Part shown: positions 17,794-25,713 of the stretch, piece by piece
Layout: the number at the start of each line of letters is the position of its first letter
How positions within the stretch are numbered: position 1 is the stretch's first letter
Assembly (NCBI GenBank): GCA_026391455.1
Contig: JAPLEH010000041.1
Location: 1-39,727 of the forward strand
From: Bacteroidota bacterium
Lineage (GTDB): Bacteria; Bacteroidota; Bacteroidia; Chitinophagales; Chitinophagaceae
Length of the DNA stretch: 39,727 nucleotides
Direction: 5' to 3'
Position numbers and translations under genes: made by a program
Notes under the pieces: model-generated
Database searches by the model: none
What the model was told of the DNA's origin: nothing
The model's input: the letters and a program-made list of their open reading frames with translations, nothing else

Positions 17794-19260
17794 TTAGTTA
17801 TAGTTGAATTTAGACCAACCTTTCCACCAGCTCGCCAGCTCACCTGCAGGAGCCACACCACCGCGGAATGTAACAGTCTTATCAAAGAAAGTATCAGATG
17901 TAAACTTCGGGTCAGTGAAGGCACCTCCTGTTAATATCTTTTGATTCCCGTTAGCCCCTGCGAAAGGAGTAGGATCCGGTGCCGAGTAATTATAAGGCTG
18001 AATCAGCTTAGCATCGGATGTATTGGCCAGGATATCATTGTTGTAAAATGAATTGGTAAACCAGGTAAGGAAAGCTGCATCGTTGGTGATGGTAGCACCT
18101 GCTGTACCGGAAAACCGGGTAGCAACTGTATTACCTGCCAATGTGATATTGCGTAAACGCAGCGTGCTGTCTTCAATATTCAATGCAGTGGAATTACCCA
18201 GTGTGGCATCGATTTCAATACCACGGGGCCAGCCCATGATGATAGAGTTGAAAATAGATATTCCGGAATTTCTGCGGATATGAGCGGCACCACGGAATAA
18301 GGAACTTCCAACATTGGTCAATGTAGCACGGGGACCGATTGCTGTAATGTTGCTGAAGATAGCCGTTGTTTTCGGAGAAGCAGTTGTACCGGTGGCATTG
18401 TTATCACTTTCAAAAGCTTCTGAGTTAGAAATATCGGCAATTACTGAATCACGAATCACAATACCAAACTGTACTTTACCGCTATAGCCGTTGTCAGTAT
18501 CAAAATCATCATCCTGTGTTTTAAAAGCAATCAGGTATTTGCAGTTAACTGTACCGCCAAACCATTCGTAGGCATCGTCTTTTGCATAAGCAACCTGTAT
18601 GTGGTCGATGGTGGTTCCGCTACCTACACCAGCCAGTGTAAGACTATTGATTTCTTTATCAGGCTGAAATGCATAACCGGCCCATTCGATACGCACATAT
18701 TGCAGTGTACCAGAGTTATCGTTGGGTACCGGGGTGGGTACTGCCGCATCACCAGAACCGGCCAGACCGTCGCCATTGGCATTATCAATACCCCCTTCCA
18801 CCTGGAAAAGACCAGCCGTACCATTAAAGCTGGTGTTGATCGGGGCCTTTCCACAGATCACGATACCACCCCAATCGCCAGATTGCGGGTTGGGTGAAGC
18901 AGAGGTGAATATGATGGGCTCTGATGCAGTACCGATCGCATTCAGTTTAGACCCGCGGGTAATGATGAGTGATGCCACATCCGAACCACTGAATGATCCT
19001 TTGATGGTAGTACCAGCTTCTACGGTCATGGTATGATTACCCACCATATACACCAGTCCTTTTAATATGTAGGTATTCTGTTTACGCAGAATAGTATCTG
19101 CATTGATACGACCCTGCAGGGTGATCGTTTGGCCGGTAGTGCCTCCACCGCCGCCGCCATTTACCACTACTACCTGGATTTCTCCGTCGGTTTCAATTTT
19201 ACGACATCCGGTGATCGCTAAACCAGCAAGTGCCGCTGCGTAAAAAATGTACTTTTTCAT
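17794..19260 (-). CDS. Surface lipoprotein with right-handed beta-helix fold
   Basis: 488 aa. A lipoprotein signal ends in ITGC (Cys19), followed by an acidic RKIETDGE stretch like a surface-export signal and a poly-glycine linker (about residues 36-41). The rest shows short hydrophobic/Gly/Asn-rich strands with repeated turns (TMTVEAGTTIKGSF, ASEPIIFTSA, GDWGGIVICGKAP, DDAYEWFGGTVNCKYL, SFYNNDIL), typical of pectate-lyase-like parallel beta-helices. No lyase catalytic motif was recognised, so it may be a binding protein. It lies 42 bp downstream of a TonB receptor gene and is probably its partner, in the way SusD partners SusC. The receptor promoter carries the strongest Pho-box-like array of the window. 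Confidence 0.78.
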   Translation of the reverse strand: MKKYIFYAAALAGLAITGCRKIETDGEIQVVVVNGGGGGGTTGQTITLQGRINADTILRKQNTYILKGLVYMVGNHTMTVEAGTTIKGSFSGSDVASLIITRGSKLNAIGTASEPIIFTSASPNPQSGDWGGIVICGKAPINTSFNGTAGLFQVEGGIDNANGDGLAGSGDAAVPTPVPNDNSGTLQYVRIEWAGYAFQPDKEINSLTLAGVGSGTTIDHIQVAYAKDDAYEWFGGTVNCKYLIAFKTQDDDFDTDNGYSGKVQFGIVIRDSVIADISNSEAFESDNNATGTTASPKTTAIFSNITAIGPRATLTNVGSSLFRGAAHIRRNSGISIFNSIIMGWPRGIEIDATLGNSTALNIEDSTLRLRNITLAGNTVATRFSGTAGATITNDAAFLTWFTNSFYNNDILANTSDAKLIQPYNYSAPDPTPFAGANGNQKILTGGAFTDPKFTSDTFFDKTVTFRGGVAPAGELASWWKGWSKFNYN

Positions 19261-19302
19261 TTCGGTATTTTTAAATGTTTGTTTTATTGTTGAGATAACT
19301 TT

Positions 19303-22098
19303 TTATAAAGAATAATTGAATGTAAAGCTGAAAGTAGTTCCCACGGTACGGGTAAAGCGGTATGCATCCTGATTTTTCTGGAAGGATGTTTTTCCTCCGG
19401 CATTTTGATAGAAATACTGTGTGGCGTTCAGCAAGTCGGAAATATTCATCCGCAGTTCAGCCTTGTTCTTCAGCAATTTCTTTGACACCTGGAAATCAAC
19501 CAATGCACGGGGAGCTTCATAAATATCCGGTGATCCGGCACCGGCGCTGAGGTCACCCACGAGATAAATGCGTTCACCGATCTGGTTAAATAATAAGGTA
19601 CTGCTAAGTCCGGCTTTTTCCAGATCGTACAACAATCCCAGGTTAAGCATGTAAGGTGATTGTCCCTGTAAGGGGCGGTCCACATTAAAGCCTTCATCCT
19701 TCACGCGGCTTTTGATATAAGAAGCGTTGGCCTGGAAGGTGAAATTCTTCAACCCATTTACAAAGTCAAGTTTCTTACGAAACTCAAACTCTGCCCCATA
19801 AGCAGTAGCTTTCTTCGCATTCTGATAACTAAATGTGCTGGCACCACCGGCACCTTCGTTGAACAATTGTTCAATCGGGTTAGAGAAGTTTTTATAGAAC
19901 AATCCGGCAGTGATTACCTCACCTCCGCGCGGATACAGTTCATAACGGAGATCCATATTCGTAACCTTGGTACGTTTCAGTTGCGGATTACCTTGTATGG
20001 ATGCATTCAATTCAAAATCGTAGAGGTTCAGGAAAGCCAGTTCACGCAATTCGGGTCGTATTACAGTCTGTGAACCAGATAAACGGATATTGGTTTTATT
20101 ATTTACTTTAAGTGTCGCATTCAATCCTGGCAGGTAGTCCGTTACTTTGGTATAGGTGTGACGTGGATCCCATTTCTTTACACTTCCAACCAACTGATCA
20201 AAATTTTCTACGCGGAGTCCCCATACTACTCTGAAATTGCGGGTAAACTGGTTATCGAATTGCATAAATCCGCCGTTGAGTATGGTATTGGCCATATAAC
20301 GGAATGTTTTTCCCTTGATCGCATCGAATGCAATCTTATTATCCGTTCCATTACCAAAGTTTTCTGGTGCAAATACTTTATCAGGGGTCAACAGGGTAAG
20401 TGCAGGATTATCGGTAGGCAAATAGTTGGCAAAAAGCTGTGCATCATATAAACGGTCTTTTACCTGCAGCATATAGCCCCCCTTTACGGATTGCTTTTGA
20501 CCCAGCCAGTTGAAATTATAGGTAAGATCGCCACCGGCTGTATATATATAATCACTCAGGCTCTGGTAGATGCGGCTACCGCTTTGCTGCGAAAGGGTGT
20601 TGGACAATAATAACCGGAAGGGTGCTTGCGTACCGGTAGCTCTGGAATAAGCGATGCGGCGCTGATCGGGTACATAGCCATCCAGAATATTAAAGGCACC
20701 ATACCATTTTAATTTCAGCGGCTTACGGATATTATGATCACCGTTTAGCTGTATGGTGAAAAATGTATTTTGTTTAAAGGCCAATTCAGTGGCTGAGATA
20801 TCTTCATTCCGGTTAAAATCAATACCGCTTCTGCGTGTTACGGCATTAGGAGAGTTAACATTGAGGATCGATTTTGCAGAAATTTTATTTCTAGGATCGA
20901 GCTGAATGGCAAAACTGGCCAGTGCGCCCACCGATACATCCTGTGAATAACGGGTATCATCAAAATCATAATTGGAACTGAATACACCATTCGACAATGC
21001 ATTGGAGCGGTTCACCAGTTTCAGCAAACGATTATTCTTGGAATAGGTAATACCCAGCGATCCGCCGATATTCTTTTTAAAGAGTTTACCCGTAAACCCA
21101 CCATTGAGCTGAAAGGATACATTCAGCGGGGCATTGGTTTGTACCGGTGCCCAGGCATTCCGCATTTGTTTACCAATGGCCGTTTTCTCAGCAGGGGTAA
21201 GGATATCAAATTCGGCTTTGCGTGTATAGCTCGCAGGCAATCCGCGGGTACCATCATCAAAACCCAACCAATCTGTTTTACCACCTTTGTCTTTGTAAAA
21301 ATCCTTCCCGATTGTTTGGGAGTTGAAGCCGGTACCTATCTGTATATTGAAAAAGTTTTTATTGGGAATATCTTTGGTATTCACTTGTATCAATCCACCT
21401 GCCCACTCACCGGGATATTCCGGCACAAATGCTTTATTGATAATAATATTATCGATCATGGCGGCAGGGATCAGATCGAATGAAAATGTTTTACGGTCAG
21501 GTTCGGTGCTGGTCAGTAATATACCATTCAGCATGGCCTGATTATAGCGGTCTGCGAGTCCGCGGATAATAATGAATTTACCTTCCTGAATACTGGCACC
21601 CGGTGTGCGTTTCAGTACTTCACCGGTATTGCGGTCGGGTGACCGGCGTATAGTTTCGGCTGAAATGACAGAAGCCACCGTATTGGTGTTCTTCTGAAAG
21701 GTGATAACGGCATTCACCGTTTCTTTACGTGCTGTGGTGGATGTAGAGTTAAGTACTACATTACCTTCCGTCTTGGCTTTTATTTCCAGTACCACATCTA
21801 GTTCATTGGCTCCGGAAGTGGTTACTTCCACTTCACCGATCTTTTTTTCTTCGTAGCCGATAATAGAAAAAAGCAGTTCGTATTTTTTTCCTGCAGTAAG
21901 CGTAATCGTAAAGCGTCCTTCGTTGTTGGTGGAAGTACCTGTTGCCGTGCCAGCAATTTTTACAGACACACCGGCAAGTGGTTCGTTTTTCCCATTGGTT
22001 ACTTTACCTGATAATTTGATTGATTGGGACAGTGCGGATATATTAAACGCTGTGATGCCAATTAGCAGTGTAATGATCAGTTTCAGCCTCGCGTACAT
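19303..22098 (-). CDS. TonB-dependent receptor with carboxypeptidase-like N-terminal domain
   Basis: 931 aa with a signal peptide (LIITLLIGITAFNISALSQ). Residues about 28-110 form the carboxypeptidase-regulatory-like domain (LSGKVTNGKNEPLAGVSVKI). The plug (about 130-240) contains VLKRTPGASIQEGKFIIIRGL and RYNQAMLNGILL, and the rest is a large barrel ending in FSFTFNYSL. It belongs to the receptor group with the NAVITFQKN and RSPDRNTGEVLKR segments, distinct from SusC. The beta-helix lipoprotein follows in the same operon. A CACCTTTG promoter element and an array of seven 11-bp units lie directly upstream, and the OprO/P-type porin gene ends just before the array. A role in uptake of a phosphorus source is inferred from this context. 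Confidence 0.9.
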   Translation of the reverse strand: MYARLKLIITLLIGITAFNISALSQSIKLSGKVTNGKNEPLAGVSVKIAGTATGTSTNNEGRFTITLTAGKKYELLFSIIGYEEKKIGEVEVTTSGANELDVVLEIKAKTEGNVVLNSTSTTARKETVNAVITFQKNTNTVASVISAETIRRSPDRNTGEVLKRTPGASIQEGKFIIIRGLADRYNQAMLNGILLTSTEPDRKTFSFDLIPAAMIDNIIINKAFVPEYPGEWAGGLIQVNTKDIPNKNFFNIQIGTGFNSQTIGKDFYKDKGGKTDWLGFDDGTRGLPASYTRKAEFDILTPAEKTAIGKQMRNAWAPVQTNAPLNVSFQLNGGFTGKLFKKNIGGSLGITYSKNNRLLKLVNRSNALSNGVFSSNYDFDDTRYSQDVSVGALASFAIQLDPRNKISAKSILNVNSPNAVTRRSGIDFNRNEDISATELAFKQNTFFTIQLNGDHNIRKPLKLKWYGAFNILDGYVPDQRRIAYSRATGTQAPFRLLLSNTLSQQSGSRIYQSLSDYIYTAGGDLTYNFNWLGQKQSVKGGYMLQVKDRLYDAQLFANYLPTDNPALTLLTPDKVFAPENFGNGTDNKIAFDAIKGKTFRYMANTILNGGFMQFDNQFTRNFRVVWGLRVENFDQLVGSVKKWDPRHTYTKVTDYLPGLNATLKVNNKTNIRLSGSQTVIRPELRELAFLNLYDFELNASIQGNPQLKRTKVTNMDLRYELYPRGGEVITAGLFYKNFSNPIEQLFNEGAGGASTFSYQNAKKATAYGAEFEFRKKLDFVNGLKNFTFQANASYIKSRVKDEGFNVDRPLQGQSPYMLNLGLLYDLEKAGLSSTLLFNQIGERIYLVGDLSAGAGSPDIYEAPRALVDFQVSKKLLKNKAELRMNISDLLNATQYFYQNAGGKTSFQKNQDAYRFTRTVGTTFSFTFNYSL

Positions 22099-22114
22099 AA
22101 TCTGTTATTTGCCG

Positions 22115-22197
22115 CAAAGGTGTACCGGGTACGTTACCGGTATGTTACTGGCATGTTAAGCAATTGTCACCGCAATGTTACCGGAATGTTAAGCCCC
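22115..22197 (-). promoter_or_regulatory. CACCTTTG promoter element and seven-unit 11-bp array (candidate Pho box)
   Basis: On the plus strand seven contiguous 11-bp units start at 22121, 22132, 22143, 22154, 22165, 22176 and 22187. Examples are CGTTACCGGTA (22132), TGTTACTGGCA (22143), TGTCACCGCAA (22165) and TGTTACCGGAA (22176). The minus-strand CACCTTTG (22115-22122) lies 21 bp before the unit at 22143. Tandem 11-bp half-sites are the known architecture of PhoB operators in other phyla. The array fills the space between the porin stop codon and the receptor start. Confidence 0.7.
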
Positions 22198-22200
22198 GGT

Positions 22201-23532
22201 TCAAAACCGGAATTGCAGGCGGCATGTGAATATATTGTCCTTAGCGTCAGTGAGATAGCCCGGAAGCAGGGTAGATTCATTTTTCACAAAATCATAATAC
22301 AGGGTCAATTTGGTTTGACTGTTCAGATGATAAGTATACCCCACGCCCCAGGTTGCAAATTTGATATCCGCTATGGTCAGATTTGTGCCCGTTTTGCCGA
22401 TATCTGTCTTCTGTACACGGATATTCGGGTCATACCAGTCGTATTTGACCATTATCTGGTGCTTTTGATTGACGATATTTTGCAGAAAAAGTAAAAAGGC
22501 TCCGTTATAATGGCGCACATAAGTAGGAACCGGTATGCCGTTATTGGTTGGCAAGGTGCCGGGATTGGATGTGGAAGCAGATGTGCCCGGCTGTGTTCCA
22601 AACCAATATTCAGCCCTCCATTCTGTTTCACCCCATCCATGATGCAATTTTAGCTGAATATCAGCACCATAATAGTGACGGGGTGATGATTTACCCAGGT
22701 TTGCCTCCGCAGAATCCACTACAAATATTTTATCGCCATTAGCGGCTGATCCGCTGGTATAAACATACTTGGTACCATTTTTCCATCCGCCCCGTAAAAA
22801 AGATAGTCCACCGGTTATATCCAGCTTTTTAAATATATAGGGTTTAACAAATAGGCGGGAAATAAAATCCTTATGATCATCAAAGTCAGTAGTGCCGGAT
22901 AATCCCTGACCGTTAAAAAAACCCATATCAAACTTGATGTGCGACAATTTGTGTTGTTTCGACTGAGGCTCAAATGAAACCATTACACCAATATCCCGTT
23001 CTGTAGGCATCAATATTTGCGACATTCTGCCCCGCTCGGGCGTTTCCCGAAAACTGGATGACAGGTTTACCTCATACCCGAATGGCCTTGCAAATAAACC
23101 AGCGGTGGCAGAAAAGAGATTTTTCTTCGTTTCAAATAATTTCAAAAAAATATCCCTTACCACCACCCCCCGCTCTGTAGCATCAATTTGAAAAGAAAAA
23201 AGAGCCTTTGGATACCGGGTTTTGGAAGGGAGTACATAATCAATCTTTACGCGGGCTCTGCGCAACATAAATCGACTGCTGGAAAATGGCGAAAAATTGC
23301 CTCCGGCAAAACTCGGAGTACCGTCCGATTGCGCGGTTTGAAACTGAGGCTGTATATATCCTGTAATACGCAGGTTCTCAAACCGTTTTATAACTGGCCG
23401 TACTGTATCCTGAATAAAAAAGGAGCTATCCATATCAGCAAGATAGCGCTGTGAAAAGCCGGAAACCGAAGCTATCAGACAGCAAAAAGCAATTGTAATT
23501 CTCTTTGAAAAAAAATTATCTTGCCAATGCAT
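22201..23532 (-). CDS. OprO/OprP-type (phosphate-selective porin family) outer membrane porin
   Basis: 443 aa from the ATG at 23532. The frame is open further to a TTG at 23556, but that codon sits in a likely promoter, and the ATG gives a cleaner signal peptide (KRITIAFCCLIASVSGFSQ). Features of the phosphate-selective porin O/P family are visible: LRITGYIQPQFQ near the N-terminus, RFMLRRARVKIDY, ALFSFQIDATERG, the GLFARPFGYEVNLSSSFRETPERG segment, GFFNGQGL, YDWYDPN and a C-terminal FTCRLQFRF strand. It probably forms a trimeric anion or phosphate/polyphosphate channel. Its divergent neighbours are a DUF47 protein and a PiT phosphate transporter, which supports a phosphate role. The exact specificity is not proven by sequence. 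Confidence 0.82.
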   Translation of the reverse strand: MHWQDNFFSKRITIAFCCLIASVSGFSQRYLADMDSSFFIQDTVRPVIKRFENLRITGYIQPQFQTAQSDGTPSFAGGNFSPFSSSRFMLRRARVKIDYVLPSKTRYPKALFSFQIDATERGVVVRDIFLKLFETKKNLFSATAGLFARPFGYEVNLSSSFRETPERGRMSQILMPTERDIGVMVSFEPQSKQHKLSHIKFDMGFFNGQGLSGTTDFDDHKDFISRLFVKPYIFKKLDITGGLSFLRGGWKNGTKYVYTSGSAANGDKIFVVDSAEANLGKSSPRHYYGADIQLKLHHGWGETEWRAEYWFGTQPGTSASTSNPGTLPTNNGIPVPTYVRHYNGAFLLFLQNIVNQKHQIMVKYDWYDPNIRVQKTDIGKTGTNLTIADIKFATWGVGYTYHLNSQTKLTLYYDFVKNESTLLPGYLTDAKDNIFTCRLQFRF

Positions 23533-23567
23533 ACCTGCTTTTGATTTTGGGTACAAAATAAAGTGTT

Positions 23568-23622
23568 TGTTATTGATTAGTTACCCTAATTTTATTTTTA
23601 TATTAATTAATTATTAATTCTC
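23568..23622. promoter_or_regulatory. 11-bp-unit array between porin and DUF47-PiT operons (candidate Pho box)
   Basis: Five contiguous 11-bp units on the plus strand start at 23568 (TGTTATTGATT), 23579 (AGTTACCCTAA), 23590, 23601 and 23612. All five have TTA at positions 3-5. The stretch is AT-rich, so chance is less well excluded than at 22121-22197. No promoter element was found at the 21-bp spacing used by the other three arrays. Confidence 0.45.
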
Positions 23623-23703
23623 TACCCCCCGATACCCTACCAGCAAGTACCCGTATTTTCGCACCACTTTCTGTGTAACAACAGGAATTAAAAACTAAAA
23701 CTA

Positions 23704-24354
23704 ATGGCCGGACTCAACTCCTTTCTGAAAATCTTCATGCCGAAGAACCGAGTTTTTTATGAACTCTTTGAAAAAGTAGCTAATAATGTCGAAATCATGG
23801 GATCTGTACTAAAAGACGTGGTGGCAGAACCCGATTTTGATAAAAGGGCTGCGCTCATTACCAAACTGGAAGATCTCGAACATGCCAATGATGAACTGAC
23901 CCACAACCTCTTCACCGAGTTGGGGCGCAACTTCATTACACCTTTCGACCGGGAAGATATTCACTACCTGGCCACTTCGCTCGATGATATTGCCGACTAT
24001 ATCTATGCAGCCGGTAAGAAGATCAACTTTTACCGCGTTAATCCTAACGATACCGGCATGCAGAAATTTGCCGAACTCATTGAGCAGGGTGCTGCACAAG
24101 TGAAAATTGCCGTGGTGGAACTGCGCGATATGAAAAATATGCGCAACATTACCGAAGCGCTGGTGAAGATCAACAGTATCGAGAACCAGGCGGATGATGT
24201 GTTTGATTTCAGCATTGAAAAACTCTTCGCCACCGAGCCCGATGCCAAAGAAGTGATCAAGAAAAGAGAGATCTATCAGGTAATGGAAATCGTGACCGAT
24301 AAATGTGAAGATGCCAGCAATGTGATCGAGTCCATCATTATCAAATACGCTTAA
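23704..24354 (+). CDS. DUF47-family PhoU-like Pit accessory protein
   Basis: 216 aa, all helical, with the DUF47/PhoU pattern: an N-terminal FMPKNRVFYELFEK segment, repeated acidic Asp/Glu-rich helices (KLEDLEHANDELTHNL, TPFDREDIHYLATSLDDIADY, INSIENQADDVFDFSIEKLF) and a closing YQVMEIVTDKCEDASNVIE. Such proteins bind metal clusters and are almost always encoded next to PiT transporters, as here with about 100 bp between them. It probably regulates the transporter or phosphate signalling in the cytoplasm. The start ATG follows an unstructured leader. Confidence 0.92.
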   Translation: MAGLNSFLKIFMPKNRVFYELFEKVANNVEIMGSVLKDVVAEPDFDKRAALITKLEDLEHANDELTHNLFTELGRNFITPFDREDIHYLATSLDDIADYIYAAGKKINFYRVNPNDTGMQKFAELIEQGAAQVKIAVVELRDMKNMRNITEALVKINSIENQADDVFDFSIEKLFATEPDAKEVIKKREIYQVMEIVTDKCEDASNVIESIIIKYA

Positions 24355-24360
24355 ACCAAT

Positions 24361-24450
24361 TAGCTAATTAGCTGATGTGCTAATTTGCTAATGACCCTTC
24401 AAAAAGGGAAATCATCAGCACATTTGCACATTTGCACATTTGCACATTAA
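24361..24450. repeat. Short tandem and diverged repeats between the DUF47 and PiT genes
   Basis: First half: variants of TAGCTAAT/TGCTAATT in tandem (24361-24393). Second half: three copies of the octamer CATTTGCA followed by CATT (24421-24448). The middle holds a small CCCTT/AAGGG hairpin (about 24395-24408). It looks like an intergenic repeat element of the kind scattered through related genomes; only one copy is in this window. Confidence 0.5.
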
Positions 24451-24451
24451 C

Positions 24452-25660
24452 ATGACTCCATTTCTCATAACCATCATCGCCCTGGCTTTGATATTCGACT
24501 ACATCAATGGGTTCCATGATGCGGCCAACTCCATTGCCACGGTGGTATCTACCAAAGTACTTACCCCCTTTCAGGCGGTATTATGGGCAGCTTTGTTCAA
24601 TTCCGTTGCCTTTTTCATTTTTAAAGATCATGGAGTAGCCGATACGGTTGCCAAAACAGTGAAGCCGGATCATGTAACCGGCAATATGATGATCGTGATC
24701 TTTTCAGGTTTGATTGCTGCTATCTTCTGGAACCTGCTCACCTGGTGGTTTGGCATCCCTTCATCTTCATCGCATACGCTGATCGGTGGTTTTGCCGGCG
24801 CAGCCGTGGCAGCAGGTGGTTTTGATGCGATCAATTCACCGATAGTTATCCGTACTGCTGCATTTATCTTTTTAGCTCCCCTTATTGGAATGATAATGGC
24901 ATTTATCATGTCATTATGGTTCCTCAGTTCCTTTAAAAAAGGATGGACTTCCAAGATCTTTTCTATCGCCGTCATCGTATTTGTGATTGTTTTTCTTTGG
25001 TTTAATCTGGAATATTCTGCAGAGGTATTGAAGAAGAAAACGCATTACGACACCTATTTTATTCAGGTCATATTCTATTCCAAAAACTTCAAGTGGATTT
25101 TGATGGCTATCATTTTATTAACGATGGCCTTCTTCTCACTCTACCTCAGTAATCTTAATGCGCATAAGGCTAATCAGTGGTTCAAACGGTTGCAATTGGT
25201 TTCCTCTGCTGCCTTCAGTATCGGGCATGGAGGCAATGACGCACAAAAAGTAATGGGAATTATTACCGCTGCGCTCATTGCCGGTGGCCAGATCAGTAAG
25301 TTTGAACAAATGCCCGGATGGGTGCCTATCGCCTGTTATGCCGCCATCGGCCTGGGCACTATGAGTGGTGGTTGGAAGATTGTAAAAACCATGGGTACCA
25401 AAATCACCAAAGTAACCCCTTTTGAAGGCGTAGCGGCTGAAACTGCCGGCGCTTTAACCCTTTTTATCACGGAGGCTTTAAAAATACCGGTCAGCACCAC
25501 ACATACCATTACCGGTGCGATCATGGGCGTGGGTGCCACCAAACGTCTTTCCGCTGTTCGCTGGGGCGTTACCTTCAACCTGCTTTGGGCCTGGATACTA
25601 ACTATTCCCATCAGCGGATTGCTCGCCGCAGGCGTATATTTCATAGTAAGCCTTTTCTAA
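24452..25660 (+). CDS. pit: PiT-family inorganic phosphate transporter
   Basis: 402 aa from the ATG at 24452; a TTG 12 bp earlier lies inside the repeat tract and is less likely. Both PiT signature halves are present: FDYINGFHDAANSIATVVST (residues 15-34) and SIGHGGNDAQKVMG in the second half. The SSSHTLIGGFAGA and VSTTHTITGAIMGVG segments show the inverted-repeat topology with about ten membrane helices. It imports phosphate (or metal-phosphate) across the inner membrane using the cation gradient. The DUF47 protein upstream is its usual partner, and a terminator follows 22 bp after the stop. Confidence 0.95.
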   Translation: MTPFLITIIALALIFDYINGFHDAANSIATVVSTKVLTPFQAVLWAALFNSVAFFIFKDHGVADTVAKTVKPDHVTGNMMIVIFSGLIAAIFWNLLTWWFGIPSSSSHTLIGGFAGAAVAAGGFDAINSPIVIRTAAFIFLAPLIGMIMAFIMSLWFLSSFKKGWTSKIFSIAVIVFVIVFLWFNLEYSAEVLKKKTHYDTYFIQVIFYSKNFKWILMAIILLTMAFFSLYLSNLNAHKANQWFKRLQLVSSAAFSIGHGGNDAQKVMGIITAALIAGGQISKFEQMPGWVPIACYAAIGLGTMSGGWKIVKTMGTKITKVTPFEGVAAETAGALTLFITEALKIPVSTTHTITGAIMGVGATKRLSAVRWGVTFNLLWAWILTIPISGLLAAGVYFIVSLF

Positions 25661-25682
25661 ACTTTCAAAAATATTTCCATGG

Positions 25683-25713
25683 AAAATTCCTGATTTTTGT
25701 CAGGAATTTTTTT
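25683..25713 (+). terminator. Rho-independent terminator abutting the galE start codon
   Basis: A perfect 11-bp stem (AAAATTCCTGA 25683-25693, TCAGGAATTTT 25700-25710) with loop TTTTTG and a T tract to 25713. The galE ATG begins at 25714, immediately after the T tract. Confidence 0.8.

Noticed and set aside
22121-22197. Array of short repeats read as a CRISPR or satellite
   Set aside because: Units are only 11 bp, contiguous and without spacers; the position between stop and start codons and the phase with a promoter element fit an operator better.
23533-23556. TTG start for the porin
   Set aside because: It overlaps a TTATTTTG promoter-like element and gives a poorer signal peptide than the ATG at 23532.
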